DNA from: Narthecium ossifragum | Lineage: Eukaryota; Streptophyta; Magnoliopsida; Dioscoreales; Nartheciaceae | Direction of reading: 5' to 3' | NCBI GenBank assembly: GCA_963920575.1 | Contig: OY986965.1 | Coordinates: 10,678,290-10,742,289, forward strand | Length of the DNA stretch: 64,000 bases | In this document: positions 10,780-21,000 of the stretch, piece after piece | Layout of the letters: the number at the start of each line of letters is the position of its first letter | How positions within the stretch are numbered: position 1 is the stretch's first letter | The notes under the pieces: generated by a model | Databases searched by the model: none | What the model was told of the DNA's origin: nothing | The model's input: the letters and a program-made list of their open reading frames with translations, nothing else | Made by a program: the position numbers and the translations under genes

Positions 10780-11520
10780 TCCTCAGACCTCCTCCCCAGA
10801 TCTCCTCCCGACGGCTTCTCCACCCGGACCTCCATCGATCTACACATCTCCCGACGGGCCCTCCACCTAGACCTCCTCCCCATACCTCCTCCCGGCGGCC
10901 CCTCCACCCGGACCTCCATCGATCTACGCATCTCCCGACGGCTCCTCCACCCAGACCTCCTCCCAGTGGCTCCTCCATCGATCTACGTATCTCCCAGCGG
11001 CTCCTCCACCCATACCTCCTCCTGGTGGCTCCTCCACCCAGATCTCCTCCCGGCGGCTCCTCCACCCGGACTTCCATCGATCTACGCATCTCCCGGCGGC
11101 TTCTCCCACCCGAACCTCCATCGATCTACGCATCTCCCGGCGGGTCCTCCATCCGGACCTCCTCCCGACGGGTCCTCCACCCAGACCTCATCCCCATACC
11201 TCCTCCCGGCGGCTCCTCCACCCGGACCTCCATCGATCTACGCATCTCCCGGTGGCTCCTCCATCGATGTAGGCATCACCTTTTCTCCATCGGCGGCAGC
11301 GGCTCCTCCATCGATCTAGCTCGCAGCGGCTCTTCTCCATCGCTCCCGGTGCTTGCAACGAAGCTGCTTGCCAAACCCTCCATCGATCTTGGCGAGCGGC
11401 GGACGGCTTCCACCGCAGACGGCCTCCACCCGACGTCTGGTTTCAACCTCCATCATTCTCCGGCAAACGGCTTCCACCGCGGTGCTGCCGGTGCTCTCCA
11501 ATCGACATCGACCTCAGGTT
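10780..11520 (+). repeat. Left subterminal GC-rich minisatellite
   Basis: Tandem degenerate units containing CTCCTCCACCCGGACCTCC and ATCGATCTACGCATCTCCC. The long Pro/Ser-rich frames across it are a by-product of the repeat and not genes. It is inversely related to the purine-rich arrays at 14230-14690 and 16231-16600. Confidence 0.8.
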
Positions 11521-11901
11521 TGGGAAAAAAATTCCCTTTCTTGTTATGGTTTCGTACTATTTGTTGGATTTTTGGGTATTTGTGGTGATTGTCGGTGCTC
11601 TCCGATTGAAAACAAGCAATATGTTGGATTTCCTTTCTCCAATTGAATGATTGCTGGTGCTCTCCGATTGAAACATTTTTTTATTTCGTAGCTAAAATAT
11701 GTCAGTTCTTCAACATCTATGTGTAGTATGCACCATTTCAAGAGTTTTGTTTCAATTACAATGCAGTTTATTTTAAGTGGAATACTAATAATAGATGTAG
11801 CAATTCTTGTTATTGAGTTCTCTTTTTAACTTCGATTTCAACATATTGATGTCTTATCTTTTATGTTATTTATACTCATGTTAGTCACACGGTTAGAGAT
11901 T

Positions 11902-12402
11902 ATGGCTACAAGTTCATCAAATTTAAAGGGAGATGAAGCAAACAATCTTAATTTGCTGCCGGATCATTCTAATGTCACAATGGGCATGTGTGAAATAGTT
12001 GAAGAACCTAAATGTGAAATGATATTTGATTATGTGGAGCAGCTTGTACAGTATTACAAACTTTATGGTAGTCAAATTGGATTTTCTATAACCAAGAGGG
12101 GCCGAAAGTTGGATGATAATGGAAATCTAAAACATATAACTCTAGTGTGTTCTCGTGCAAGGAAAACACAATCAAATGCAAATAACACACTACAGATGCA
12201 GCCCACATGTAAGACAGATTGTCAGGCTAGGTTGCATGCTTCGGTAGGTGCCGATGGGAGGTTGGTAGTCCTCACAATCGTGACGGAGCATAACCATGCA
12301 CTTAGCCCTTCTAAAGCAAGGTTTTTCCCATGTAACAAGATCATAGATGGAAAAGCGAAAAGAACCTTTGCAAAGTTTAAATTGCAAGATCTGTTTAGTT
12401 GA
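11902..12402 (+). pseudogene. FAR1 DNA-binding domain ORF, truncated (FRS/MULE-like)
   Basis: The ORF has 166 codons from the internal ATG at 11902; the frame is open from 11863. It shows the FAR1 zinc-cluster pattern: F.Y...QLVQYYKLYGSQIGFSI...R, then a Cys before SRARKT, PTCKTDCQARL, and the closing TEHNHALSPSKARFF. In FAR1/FHY3 proteins and FAR1-type MULE transposases this domain is followed by a DDE transposase domain and a SWIM finger. Here the frame stops soon after the DNA-binding part and no DDE or SWIM sequence is found downstream. It could be a free DNA-binding repressor-like protein or simply a remnant. Transcription is unknown. Confidence 0.65.
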
Positions 12403-13020
12403 CAGGATCCAGAAATCTGAGAAAGAACAATATGACAGTGATGTCATAATAAGTCTAAATTGCATGATCTGTTTACTCAATTTCCGGCAGGACGAAATAA
12501 GTCTTTTACGATCCAAATCTTTTACTAGGCTTTGTACTCATTGCTTGTTTCAAGCAATTTATATCTTATATATATGTACTAATTTATATGATTTTCATGT
12601 AGGAATTTCAACAGAGAAGCATGTATGAGTCATCTCATAATGACAGTGATGGAGAAATGTGATTGTGGCTTACACTTTGAGTTCCATATTAGAAGTTGTA
12701 CTTCATTGTATGATAAATGTGACATACTTCTAATTTTGAGAGGAAGTTGATTACAATTGTGAATGACTTGGAGTGAGTACCTCCTCATTTGTATATTTGA
12801 TTTAATGTTTGGAGGGTGCACCACGTATTTTATGATGGAGTAAATGCTTGACTGAATGGTTGTTCTTAATTCAATGCCTATTTTTGTAAATGGATTTGTT
12901 GTATTATTTCAAACAATTGTATGCACTTTATGCTATATCAAATATACAAAAGAAATGCTACCAAAATTTTCCATAAAATGCAAGTAAATTTAATAGACTC
13001 AACATTAGTTTAATCATTTC
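12403..13020 (+). other. Non-coding interior of the element
   Basis: AT-rich with no supported ORF. It ends in an acceptor-like TTTTTGTTTCAG (about 13023-13034), so it may be an intron between the FAR1 ORF and the next exon-like segment. Confidence 0.35.
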
Positions 13021-13034
13021 CTTTTTGTTTCAGC

Positions 13035-13231
13035 TCTCGCTTTTTGTCCACGATCTTCATTTATCACTAAGAACAGAAACACTTGAATATCTAGCTGCTA
13101 GCTCAAAGAATCTGAGACGCCCATATTCACATGCTATGTTTGATGCATTGGTCATGGAGAGTGATACATTTGATCAAGTGATAAAAGAATGCAATGAGCA
13201 CAACCTGCATTTGCAGCCTTCCATCATGTAG
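13035..13231 (+). CDS. Unidentified exon-like segment downstream of FAR1 ORF
   Basis: An open frame follows the acceptor-like site TTTGTTTCAG and reads LSLFVHDLHLSLRTE...LEYLAASSKNLRRPYSHAMFDALVMES, ending NLHLQPSIM. I do not recognise the family. Position and strand suggest it could be the last exon of the FAR1-domain gene, but this is not proven. Confidence 0.3.
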
Positions 13232-13589
13232 CTCTTTTTTGCTACTGTTTGCATAGCAGAATAAATCTGCTGGATGCCAAGTCCTATAATGCCATAATGT
13301 GTGCCATTTTGAATAGGAAAATCTGGACATACAAACAACTATAAATGAGGATCGCTACGGCGATGTCACCATCAAATGACCACTTAAAAGAGCAAACAGA
13401 AGATCATAAAATCACAAGCTTAATAAAACAGTGTTGAGCATAACCATATCATTTGACAGATGACAACTTTATAGTAGGAAACAACAGTTTCATCACAAAG
13501 CACATGTACATCAGTTACAAAAGGATTTTTACAAAAATTGTCGTTACCACAACAACTAGAATCCAAATGACGATGTGCATTTCACATAA
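13232..13589. other. Spacer between convergent ORFs
   Basis: No gene seen. The region separates the plus-strand FAR1-type unit from the minus-strand GRF ORF and would hold both 3' ends. Confidence 0.35.
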
Positions 13590-13844
13590 TTAGTTGCACA
13601 TCACTTGGACTTTAAGGCCCAATGTGTCCTTCGTGACTTCAATAGCGCTTGGTCGTGCTTCGGGAGCGGAACGTAGTACGTCTTTCCAAATAAAAAAACC
13701 ACAGCCATCACGACGATTCGAACACGCATAAAAGATGCGACCGGGATTTTTCGAAGTGCCCGAGGTTCGCCGCACCACGTTGAGCCCACAACTACACCTT
13801 AACGTAAGCGGCCGAGGAAATGCAGATGACGACGATTGTGACAT
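13590..13844 (-). CDS. Small GRF-type zinc-finger protein
   Basis: Intact 84-codon ORF. After an N-terminal SSSSAFPRPLTL comes a GRF zinc finger: CSCG..VVRRTSGTSKNPGRIFYAC.....GCGFFIWKD, with the Cys residues and the Gly-Arg-Phe(Tyr)-like core in register. A short tail LGLKVQVMCN ends it. GRF fingers bind single-stranded nucleic acid in topoisomerase III and NEIL3-type proteins. In plants, short GRF proteins are numerous and often transposon-linked. It is convergent with the FAR1-domain ORF in the same element, so it may be a captured or accessory element gene. Confidence 0.65.
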   Translation of the reverse strand: MSQSSSSAFPRPLTLRCSCGLNVVRRTSGTSKNPGRIFYACSNRRDGCGFFIWKDVLRSAPEARPSAIEVTKDTLGLKVQVMCN

Positions 13845-14229
13845 CCTTCATTTTATTATACATATACATATGACACACAACACAAATTAGTGAAAGGAGG
13901 AGAAAATTACTGAAAGAAAGAAAGCTGCAAGCAATGTATGCCAAAGTAATCCCAACAAATCTATGCAGAAGATACACATTCTTCATTTAAAGAAGAATGA
14001 ATGCTGCAAGAAAGAGCAATGATCAAGGAAATTTAATAATTTTTCACTGGTGTTTTAGCTCAGAAATTGGTAGCTCAAAGATGTTGATGTTCAAATTAGC
14101 TTTGGTTGTTCATTGAGAATGTGAAGCAGACAATAATGTTGTGCAGGAAAAGAATTATAGAATGTTTCTTACTATTGTATATGATTCATCCACTTCAGTG
14201 TGAGTGCTTCTTCACCATCTCCTCGCCGG
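13845..14229. other. Spacer, nothing recognised
   Basis: AT-rich sequence upstream of the GRF ORF, probably its promoter side. No other feature was recognised. Confidence 0.3.
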
Positions 14230-14691
14230 TGAATGATGGGGGTTGAAGCCGTTCGTCGGGTGGAGGGCGTCCGTGATGGAGAAGGGGTGATGCCTAGATC
14301 ATTGGAGAAGCCGCCGGGAGATCAATGCCTAGATCGATGGAAGGTTTGGCCGCCGGGAGAAGGGGTGATGCCCTACATCGGTGGAGGAGAGCCGGCTGAT
14401 GCCCTAGATCAGTGGAGGAGAACCGGCGGGAGAAGGAGAAGGGGAGATCGGTGGAGGAGAGCGGTGCCAGCGGGAGGAGAAGCGGAGATCGGTGGAGGAG
14501 AGCACCGCCGGCAGGATAAACTAGTAAATGGGAGATCAGCGGGAGAAGGAGAAGGGGAGATCAACGGAGGAGAGTGGAGCCCATGGGAGAAGGAGAAGCG
14601 GAGATCGGTGGAGGAGAGCACCGCCGACGGGATAAGGAGAAGGGGAGATCAGCGGGAGAAGAAGAACGGGAGATCGATGGAGGAGAGTGGA
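14230..14691. repeat. Right subterminal GC-rich minisatellite, part 1
   Basis: Purine-rich tandem units such as GGAGAAGGAGAAGGGGAGATC and GGTGGAGGAGAGCACCGCC. The array continues after the solo LTR at 16231-16600, which proves that the LTR split it. Confidence 0.8.
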
Positions 14692-16230
14692 GCCCGTGAT
14701 AAGACTTGAAAAGTGCACAAAACACTCGTCTTATTTGGCTTTGTTGGTCTCTGAGCAATGCTTCACTGACTACTTTTATCCCATTTCAAGTATAACAGAT
14801 CCTATTACGAGTTAGATCAACTTTGGAGCTAAAAGAAGCATATTCGGGCAATTCAAACATGAAGGATCGATCTTCCTCTATTGAAGGGATCGATCCTACT
14901 CGACCATCAACTGGGAAAAGAACAAACATAAAGGGATCGATCTTCCTTCAAAGGATGGATCAATCCTCCACAGGACGTAGCAAGACAACAATAGAAAGAT
15001 CGATCCTACTCGATTAGGAGGATCGATCCTTCATGAGGCGTCTCCAACAATTGAAGATAGTAGGATCGATCCTACTCCTTGGAAGGATCGATTCTTTACG
15101 GCCAGAAGAGAAGGTCAACGGCTCAGATCTAATCCGTGGGAGGATATTTTCCTAGGCTATAAATAGTCAGTTTTTAGGGATTTTGGGGGGCTTTTTCCTG
15201 GACCTTTTTGGGGGAGAGTTTTCCTGTCCTTCTTTGGAACTTTTGTTTGAAGATTCTTTGGAGGAGATCCATGGCGGAAGGAGTTCATCGACTTTCATCT
15301 ATGGATCGACCCCTAAAGATGAGTAGCTACAACCCTAGCCATGGGATTCTTATAATGTAACTAGGGTATCTATTAGGGATTTCTTAGATTTAGGGCTTAT
15401 TTACATTATTGATTGGCTTATATGGATTGATTTCTATTTCTTTTATACCTTGGTGTCAATTTCTTGCTAGATGTATGGATTGTTCTCGTTTTCACTTGAT
15501 TTCAGAGATTGTGTATGCTAGAGCTTGGATTGGATTCATCTAAATAAGAGGACCATGCTAGTCCCATGGTATATCAGATAAAATCTTCTTCGAGATTAGG
15601 GATTGTACAGTGCTAGAACCACTATAGTAGTGCTAGTCGCACTACGTTCTATCTTTAATCCTTCATACATCCTACCTTTGTAGATTTGGCCATCAATATG
15701 CTAATCCATCTTGATCCTACACCTAAATCCATATCCGTACTTTTACTTGCGATGAATTCATCCTGATAAGAGGGTTCATTAGTAGTGAACGTAACTAATC
15801 ATTCGGTCACTGATTCTTTAAGTAATTGTTTTTACCAACAAGGAATCCTAATCAGAACTTGTTGAGTGATAAGGAGAACTAGCCATTCACTTATCAACTG
15901 TTAGGAACGCCATTCATCGTGATTAACGTGCCCTGATCTTAGGAAGACCTGGTAGAACCTTAGTTATTGATTAAGAATCATGTGGTCTCTTCTCTCGTAT
16001 TCATAAACCCTTTAGTATAAATTTAGTTTAATATCAAACCATAATCTTTTCCCAACTCATTGGTAGGAGATTTGCTAAACGTTCAATTTCAATCACCTTA
16101 GTCCCTGTGGATTCGACTCGGACTCTCTGCTATCTACTAGTTCCTTAGTAGTTAAAGTAGAGCACCAGAAATTATAGTAATTTTGGTTAAACTTGTTAAG
16201 CCACGACACCTTTCAAGTTCTATCAGCCCG
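14692..16230 (+). mobile_element. Solo LTR of Athila-like family, with GCCCG target duplication
   Basis: The LTR spans 14697-16225 (1529 bp), begins TGATAAGACTTGAAAAGTGC and ends TTCAAGTTCTATCA. It is bracketed by a perfect 5-bp duplication GCCCG (14692-14696 and 16226-16230). Its start resembles the LTR of the Athila-type element at 30168 (TGATGAGTGCATGAAAGTGC). No internal region is present, so it is a solo LTR. Just upstream of a TATAAATA box (15158-15165) lies an array of GGATCGATCC palindromes (about 14865-15095). Confidence 0.92.
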
Positions 16231-16610
16231 CCGGAGAAGGAGAAGCGGAGATCCATGGAGAAGAGCACCGCCAGCGGGATAAGGAGAAGGGGAGATCGGC
16301 GGGAGAAGGAGAAGGGGAGATCGGGGGAGGAGAGCGGAGCCCGGGGGAGAAGGAGAAGGGAAGATCAGTGGAGGAGAGCACCGCCGGCGGGATTAGGAGA
16401 AGGGGAGATCGGTGGGAGAAGGAGAAGGGGAGATCGGCGGAGGAGAGCGGAGCCCGCGGGAGAAGGAGAAGCGGAGATCAGTGGAGGAGAGCACCGCCGA
16501 CGGGATAAGGAGAAGGAGAGATCGGCGAGAGAAGGAGAAGGGGAGATCCGTGGAGGAGAGCCTGCGGGAGAAGGAAGAAGAAGGGGTGATGGGTTTTACT
16601 GGGTCAAAAT
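16231..16610. repeat. Right subterminal GC-rich minisatellite, part 2
   Basis: Continuation of the purine-rich array of 14230-14691 beyond the solo LTR. Its long Glu/Arg-rich frames are artefacts of the repeat. Confidence 0.8.
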
Positions 16611-16678
16611 CGATGGGATTTCAAAATTTGGACACGTGTCGGTCATCCATGAGTAAGGTTGGCTATATATCACGAGTC

Positions 16679-16981
16679 TTTTAGGTACGATAATGCTATC
16701 GTTGTTTCTTTGATTTCATCTTCAGAACTGCCGAAACAAAGTTCTGTGATACCGGGCGATTGACACAATTGGGCACGGGCACATTTTCAAGCATGAGCAT
16801 TCCCTTCATAAACCTAAATCTACAACGACAAGTGCCTTGATCATAGGCAGCATTTGGTTCTAAACTCAGTATATGTTGAAGCAGGGAGAATACAAGAACA
16901 TATATACAGCCTTGGATTCAACTAATAGGATAGGGATCACATTAATCTTCAAGTGGTCATGAAAGGTGCCACTGTGTTAGG
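16679..16981 (+). repeat. Block Y, copy B
   Basis: Second copy of the roughly 300-bp block, nearly identical to 10277-10581. It lies directly to the right of the FAR1/GRF element. Confidence 0.88.
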
Positions 16982-17250
16982 CTTTTGTTTTCCTATTAAC
17001 TCTTTATATTCTTGAAGTGCCCATGCCAAGTGCCCACTGCCAAGTTGTATTCATCTCCTTGCTAGATACAGATTGAATGCAAGCAGATTGCTTTCATATT
17101 TCCGTCTTTACATATAGACTTGCTGAAGGTATGGCTATGAATAATCCAAACATGAGGATTCTCCTTGCTGGCAGTCAAAGTTTAGAGCAAACCATGTGAA
17201 CTGAAGGTATGGCTATGAATAATCCAAATATAACCTAGACAAAAGGCTTT
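16982..17250. other. Spacer with small direct repeats
   Basis: Contains repeated GAAGGTATGGCTATGAATAA units (near 17126, 17204 and again at 17416 inside block X). No coding sequence. Confidence 0.5.
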
Positions 17251-17520
17251 CTGGATGTCATCCTTCGATACCCAATATTGAAGCTGCTTAGCAAAATTCA
17301 TTCATGATTAGCAGAACAAAGGGACGGAGAATGGGCCCTGAATCTCCCAAAAAATAGGAACCTTAAGCACTTACAGAACATTTACAGAGATTCCAATTGA
17401 ATTCTTGTGAACTGAAGGTATGGCTATGAATAATCCAAATATAACCTAGACAAATCATTTTCTAGCACCTATATGGGGGGCAGAAACCAATTAGTCAATC
17501 CGTAGTATTCCTCCTTCACA
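17251..17520 (+). repeat. Block X, copy B
   Basis: Second copy of block X. Here the order is Y then X, whereas at 9441-10581 it is X then Y, all in the same orientation. Confidence 0.85.
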
Positions 17521-18016
17521 GTGGGTGCCTACCATCAATGGTCAGTACATCTGTTAGTTCCCCCACATTCTTCAACAAATGGAGCCAACTCAGTCCCGCA
17601 CATCCGCTTTCCATCATATGTATCTCTACCAAGCTTCATGCTTGCAAGAGACAGGTCACTCCACCAAGTTCATCTGAAGAACTGCTATATATATTTAAGC
17701 ACCCAGCCCGAGGGGCTGTATATCAAATAGACCGAAACATCTGTGTGTCCTTCACATGTACCTAAAAGAGATGGAAGTTAAAGAATAAGGTGTTGTCTAA
17801 ATTAAACAAATGAGCTGAGATTTTCATACTCCCTAAGCATAGTAAGCTAGATGAGGTTAAAGAATCATTCAACTTAGTGCTTATTAACAGATACTCACAT
17901 CTGATCATGAACGGGAAAGAAAGTAGTACAAAAAAACTGAACAATTATAGATATGGAGATCAAAACTGACCCCAAGTTCAGAAAAAAATAAACTACATAC
18001 CTCTTCCAAGAGATGC
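17521..18016. other. Region downstream of formin
   Basis: No gene recognised. It should hold the formin 3' untranslated region and polyadenylation site (minus strand). Confidence 0.5.
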
Positions 18017-21000
18017 TTAAAATCCCTCCTCATCCGAACTAGAACTATCCACCCGCCGATCCGTAATTGCTGGAAAAAGACGCTGCCTGGGATCTGGCAA
18101 TTGTGCTGACGTTGAATTTTCTCTATGTTTCGGTGTTTTCGGAACTCTATTCGACGTCTCTCTTACCTCCTTGCATGCCTTATCTACCATTGCAAGAAAA
18201 TCACGAATGATTACGAATAACCGCAAGCCTTCATCCTTCCCTGCATTCCCATGAAAATAGTCGGTGGTACTTTTCACCAATGATCTTATTCTCTTTTCTC
18301 CTTCCAGCAGTGAAGTAATATCAGCCTCCGCATGTTCTACAAAGGACTTGAGTGATTGGTGAAACCCACTTTCCTCATCCAAGCTTCTCATCTCTGTATT
18401 CAAAAAATTCCTCGTCTTCACTAGCCTATGACCAAGATTTGCCACCATACTTGTCAAGGCATCAGCATCACAACTTGCTGCTTTCTTGACATTTTCAAGT
18501 CCACAGCTTAAACTTGAAACAGCCTTAAGGCCTAGGCTTCGGTAAAATTCTCCAGATTCTTGAGGAGCATCATCCGTAAGATCAACAGAGTTTAGGCTAG
18601 AATTGGTTAGACTAGAAATACTCCCACTCTCCCTGGCAATACGGGCAGCTCGCATGCCTTCAGAACGGATAGTCTCTTGCACGACAAAGTGCAACAATGT
18701 TGTCTTTCCATCAGTACCTTTCACATCAGACAACTTCAAGAGTGTGTCAAGCTTAAAGGCCTGAGCATCTCCACGGTATGTACCATCATTCATGCGGTTG
18801 CCAGTCTTCAGAACAGCTTCCAACAACTTTAAGAACAGACGACTACTCCTGAGCTCCTTGCAAGCTACCTGATAAAAGACAAGTGAAGTTCTAGTTATAC
18901 AGATAAAATTACACCATGACATTTGAAAATGAGTTTTACAGTAAGAAAAATAAATAGGACAAAAGTTCACAGCTCATCATATATCACTAACTATTACCTT
19001 CCTTGAAAAATAAATGAGTTCTACAGTAAGAAAAATAACTATGAACTTTTATAAGGATAAACATGTAAAATGAGCCTTATAAAAAAAACTCATATATAGA
19101 GGGCATGGCCTCCTTAAGAAAGCCTGCAATCAATTGTGATACACCAATTACTTCAACCACTCTCCTTCATACTTAAGCCATGGTGGAAGAAGCAAAACTA
19201 ACAAAATGAACCTTGAGATAAGGCTACTAGGTCGGGATGAAGTTCGTATTGTAATCTCCTTTGTACTGAGTTTGCTTCATGAAGTTCTCATTTTTTTTCA
19301 TGATTTTACCCAGCAGGTTAGTGTTTGAAGAGTTTTGCACCATGACCTTTTTTGTATAAAATGCTTAAAGGTTGTACCTTTGGCACAAAGAAGAGGGAAA
19401 CAAATTGTTTGCCACAACAATCTTCACCCTTGTGCCAAAAGTGACAAGTATTTTGTTTGATTGTAACAGTAGTCAAGCTTTCACATAAATACTCCTTTGA
19501 GTTCATCCATTCAGTAGTGAATTGATTGGAAGTCTTCAACAAGTTCAGCAAAACCAAATGCAGAAACTTGACATATAAAGGCACCCATGAACAGAAGGCA
19601 CAAGGCTTATCATCCATTGCAGCGATTCCTCCTCGTATTTGTAATTCCTTCGCTAATGAGACCAATGAAACTAACTTTAAATGAGGGATTAGAGACTTGC
19701 CTCTAAAGTAGCAAATGACTCCTTGACGTTTGAGGAATCCTCTTGCAGAGAAGCCATGAAAAGTAAAGCATCCATCCGTTTAAAGGCAAGAGGAATATCC
19801 ACCAAGGCCTTCAAGAATTGTTCTGCAGGGCCAAGTAGCAAAGGGTCGTTGCTATACAACCTAAGCTTCAATTCTTCATCGGTTGTTGGCTTCATTCTTA
19901 ATAAAGTTTGAAGTAGCTCTGTCGGAAGCTCATTTCCTGGTCGAAACAAAATAGACATCAGAAATTAATGGTTAAAATAACTGTAGATGAATGTATATGA
20001 TAAATGGAAACTGAAAAAGGCGGTCCATCCATTTAAAAAAACATTTAATTGACAGAAAGATAAGATTATGAAGAAAAGTAGCACCAAAAAGTTCAGCAAA
20101 TGCAGTATTTCTGCTGATCAAGTTTGAAGTGTACCTTCCATAAGTGCATCGCAAACTTCTTCTATCTTTATGTTCAGTGCCTTCACAGAAATTGCTAAAT
20201 TCTGTGACTTCTTTGGATCAAGAATCTGGATATATTGAGGAACAGGATTCATGGACGTTGACTCCTTACTACCACTCTTTTGTTTATCAGCAGAGTTGTA
20301 GCCAAATAATGTTTCTATCATCTCTTCGTTAAACCTATAAAGAAACTTCATCTACTTAGTGCATTAACGACTTTAAAGAGATAAGAGCAGATAAATCATT
20401 TGGAGAGGCTTACTGAAATGAGCCTGATTTAATCTGGTTCCAGACCATAGATTCATCTGGATTTGCTAGAACTTTATCCCAGAACAATGGTTTCAACTTC
20501 GTTTTAGGAGCATGAGAATCATTGTTTGCAACAAAATGCTGACCGGTTGCAATTTCGCCAGAGCCGTTTGGACCAAGAGGTGATGGTCGGGTGAACTTCA
20601 AAGTACCTGGTGGACGAGGAGGATTAGCCCCTTTGGGTAATGGTGGAGGCCGCGGACCAGGCTTAGGCGCTGGAGGTGGAGGAACAGGAGGGGGAGGCGC
20701 AGCCTTTGGGACAAGTGGAGGCATTCCAGGGGGTGGAGGTAATGGTGGTTTTGGCATGCTGTCATCATGAGGTTCATTAGACAGCTCAGCATTAGAACTA
20801 GAAACTCCTGAAAAATTTGGAGTTGCAGTTCCAGCAGAGCTGATACCATATGATAAAATATTTTGGCTTGAATCAGTTTTAGAAGACAGAGATCCAAATT
20901 TCTCCTTTTTGATCGAACTACCAAACCCAAAGGATTTATGAGATGAACCTGAGAGATAAATGCTTCCAATCAGAAGGCTATACAATATCTACACAAGTAG

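Larger units (their letters stand above)
10600..16671. mobile_element. FAR1-domain / GRF zinc-finger element with inverted minisatellite ends
   Basis: The region between the two Y blocks behaves as one element. The left end carries a pyrimidine-rich tandem repeat (CTCCTCCACCCGGACC-type, 10780-11520). The right end carries the purine-rich inverse (GGTGGAGGAGAGC-type, 14230-14690 and 16231-16600). The tips share an inverted 11-bp match, AGCCAACCTTA (10635-10645) against its complement at 16654-16664, followed by a similar GACAYGTG. Inside lie a FAR1-type DNA-binding ORF (+) and a convergent GRF zinc-finger ORF (-). MULE-related elements often encode FAR1 domains, but no catalytic transposase domain is visible, so this copy is probably non-autonomous. 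Exact ends and the target duplication remain uncertain. Confidence 0.6.

Noticed and set aside
10720..11588. Long proline/serine-rich reading frames
   Set aside because: They follow the GC-rich minisatellite in several frames on both strands and lack any domain; they are a product of repeat composition.
14233..16684. Glu/Arg-rich reading frames on the purine-rich arrays
   Set aside because: Same cause: tandem GGAGAAGG-type units read open in several frames, and one array is split by a solo LTR.
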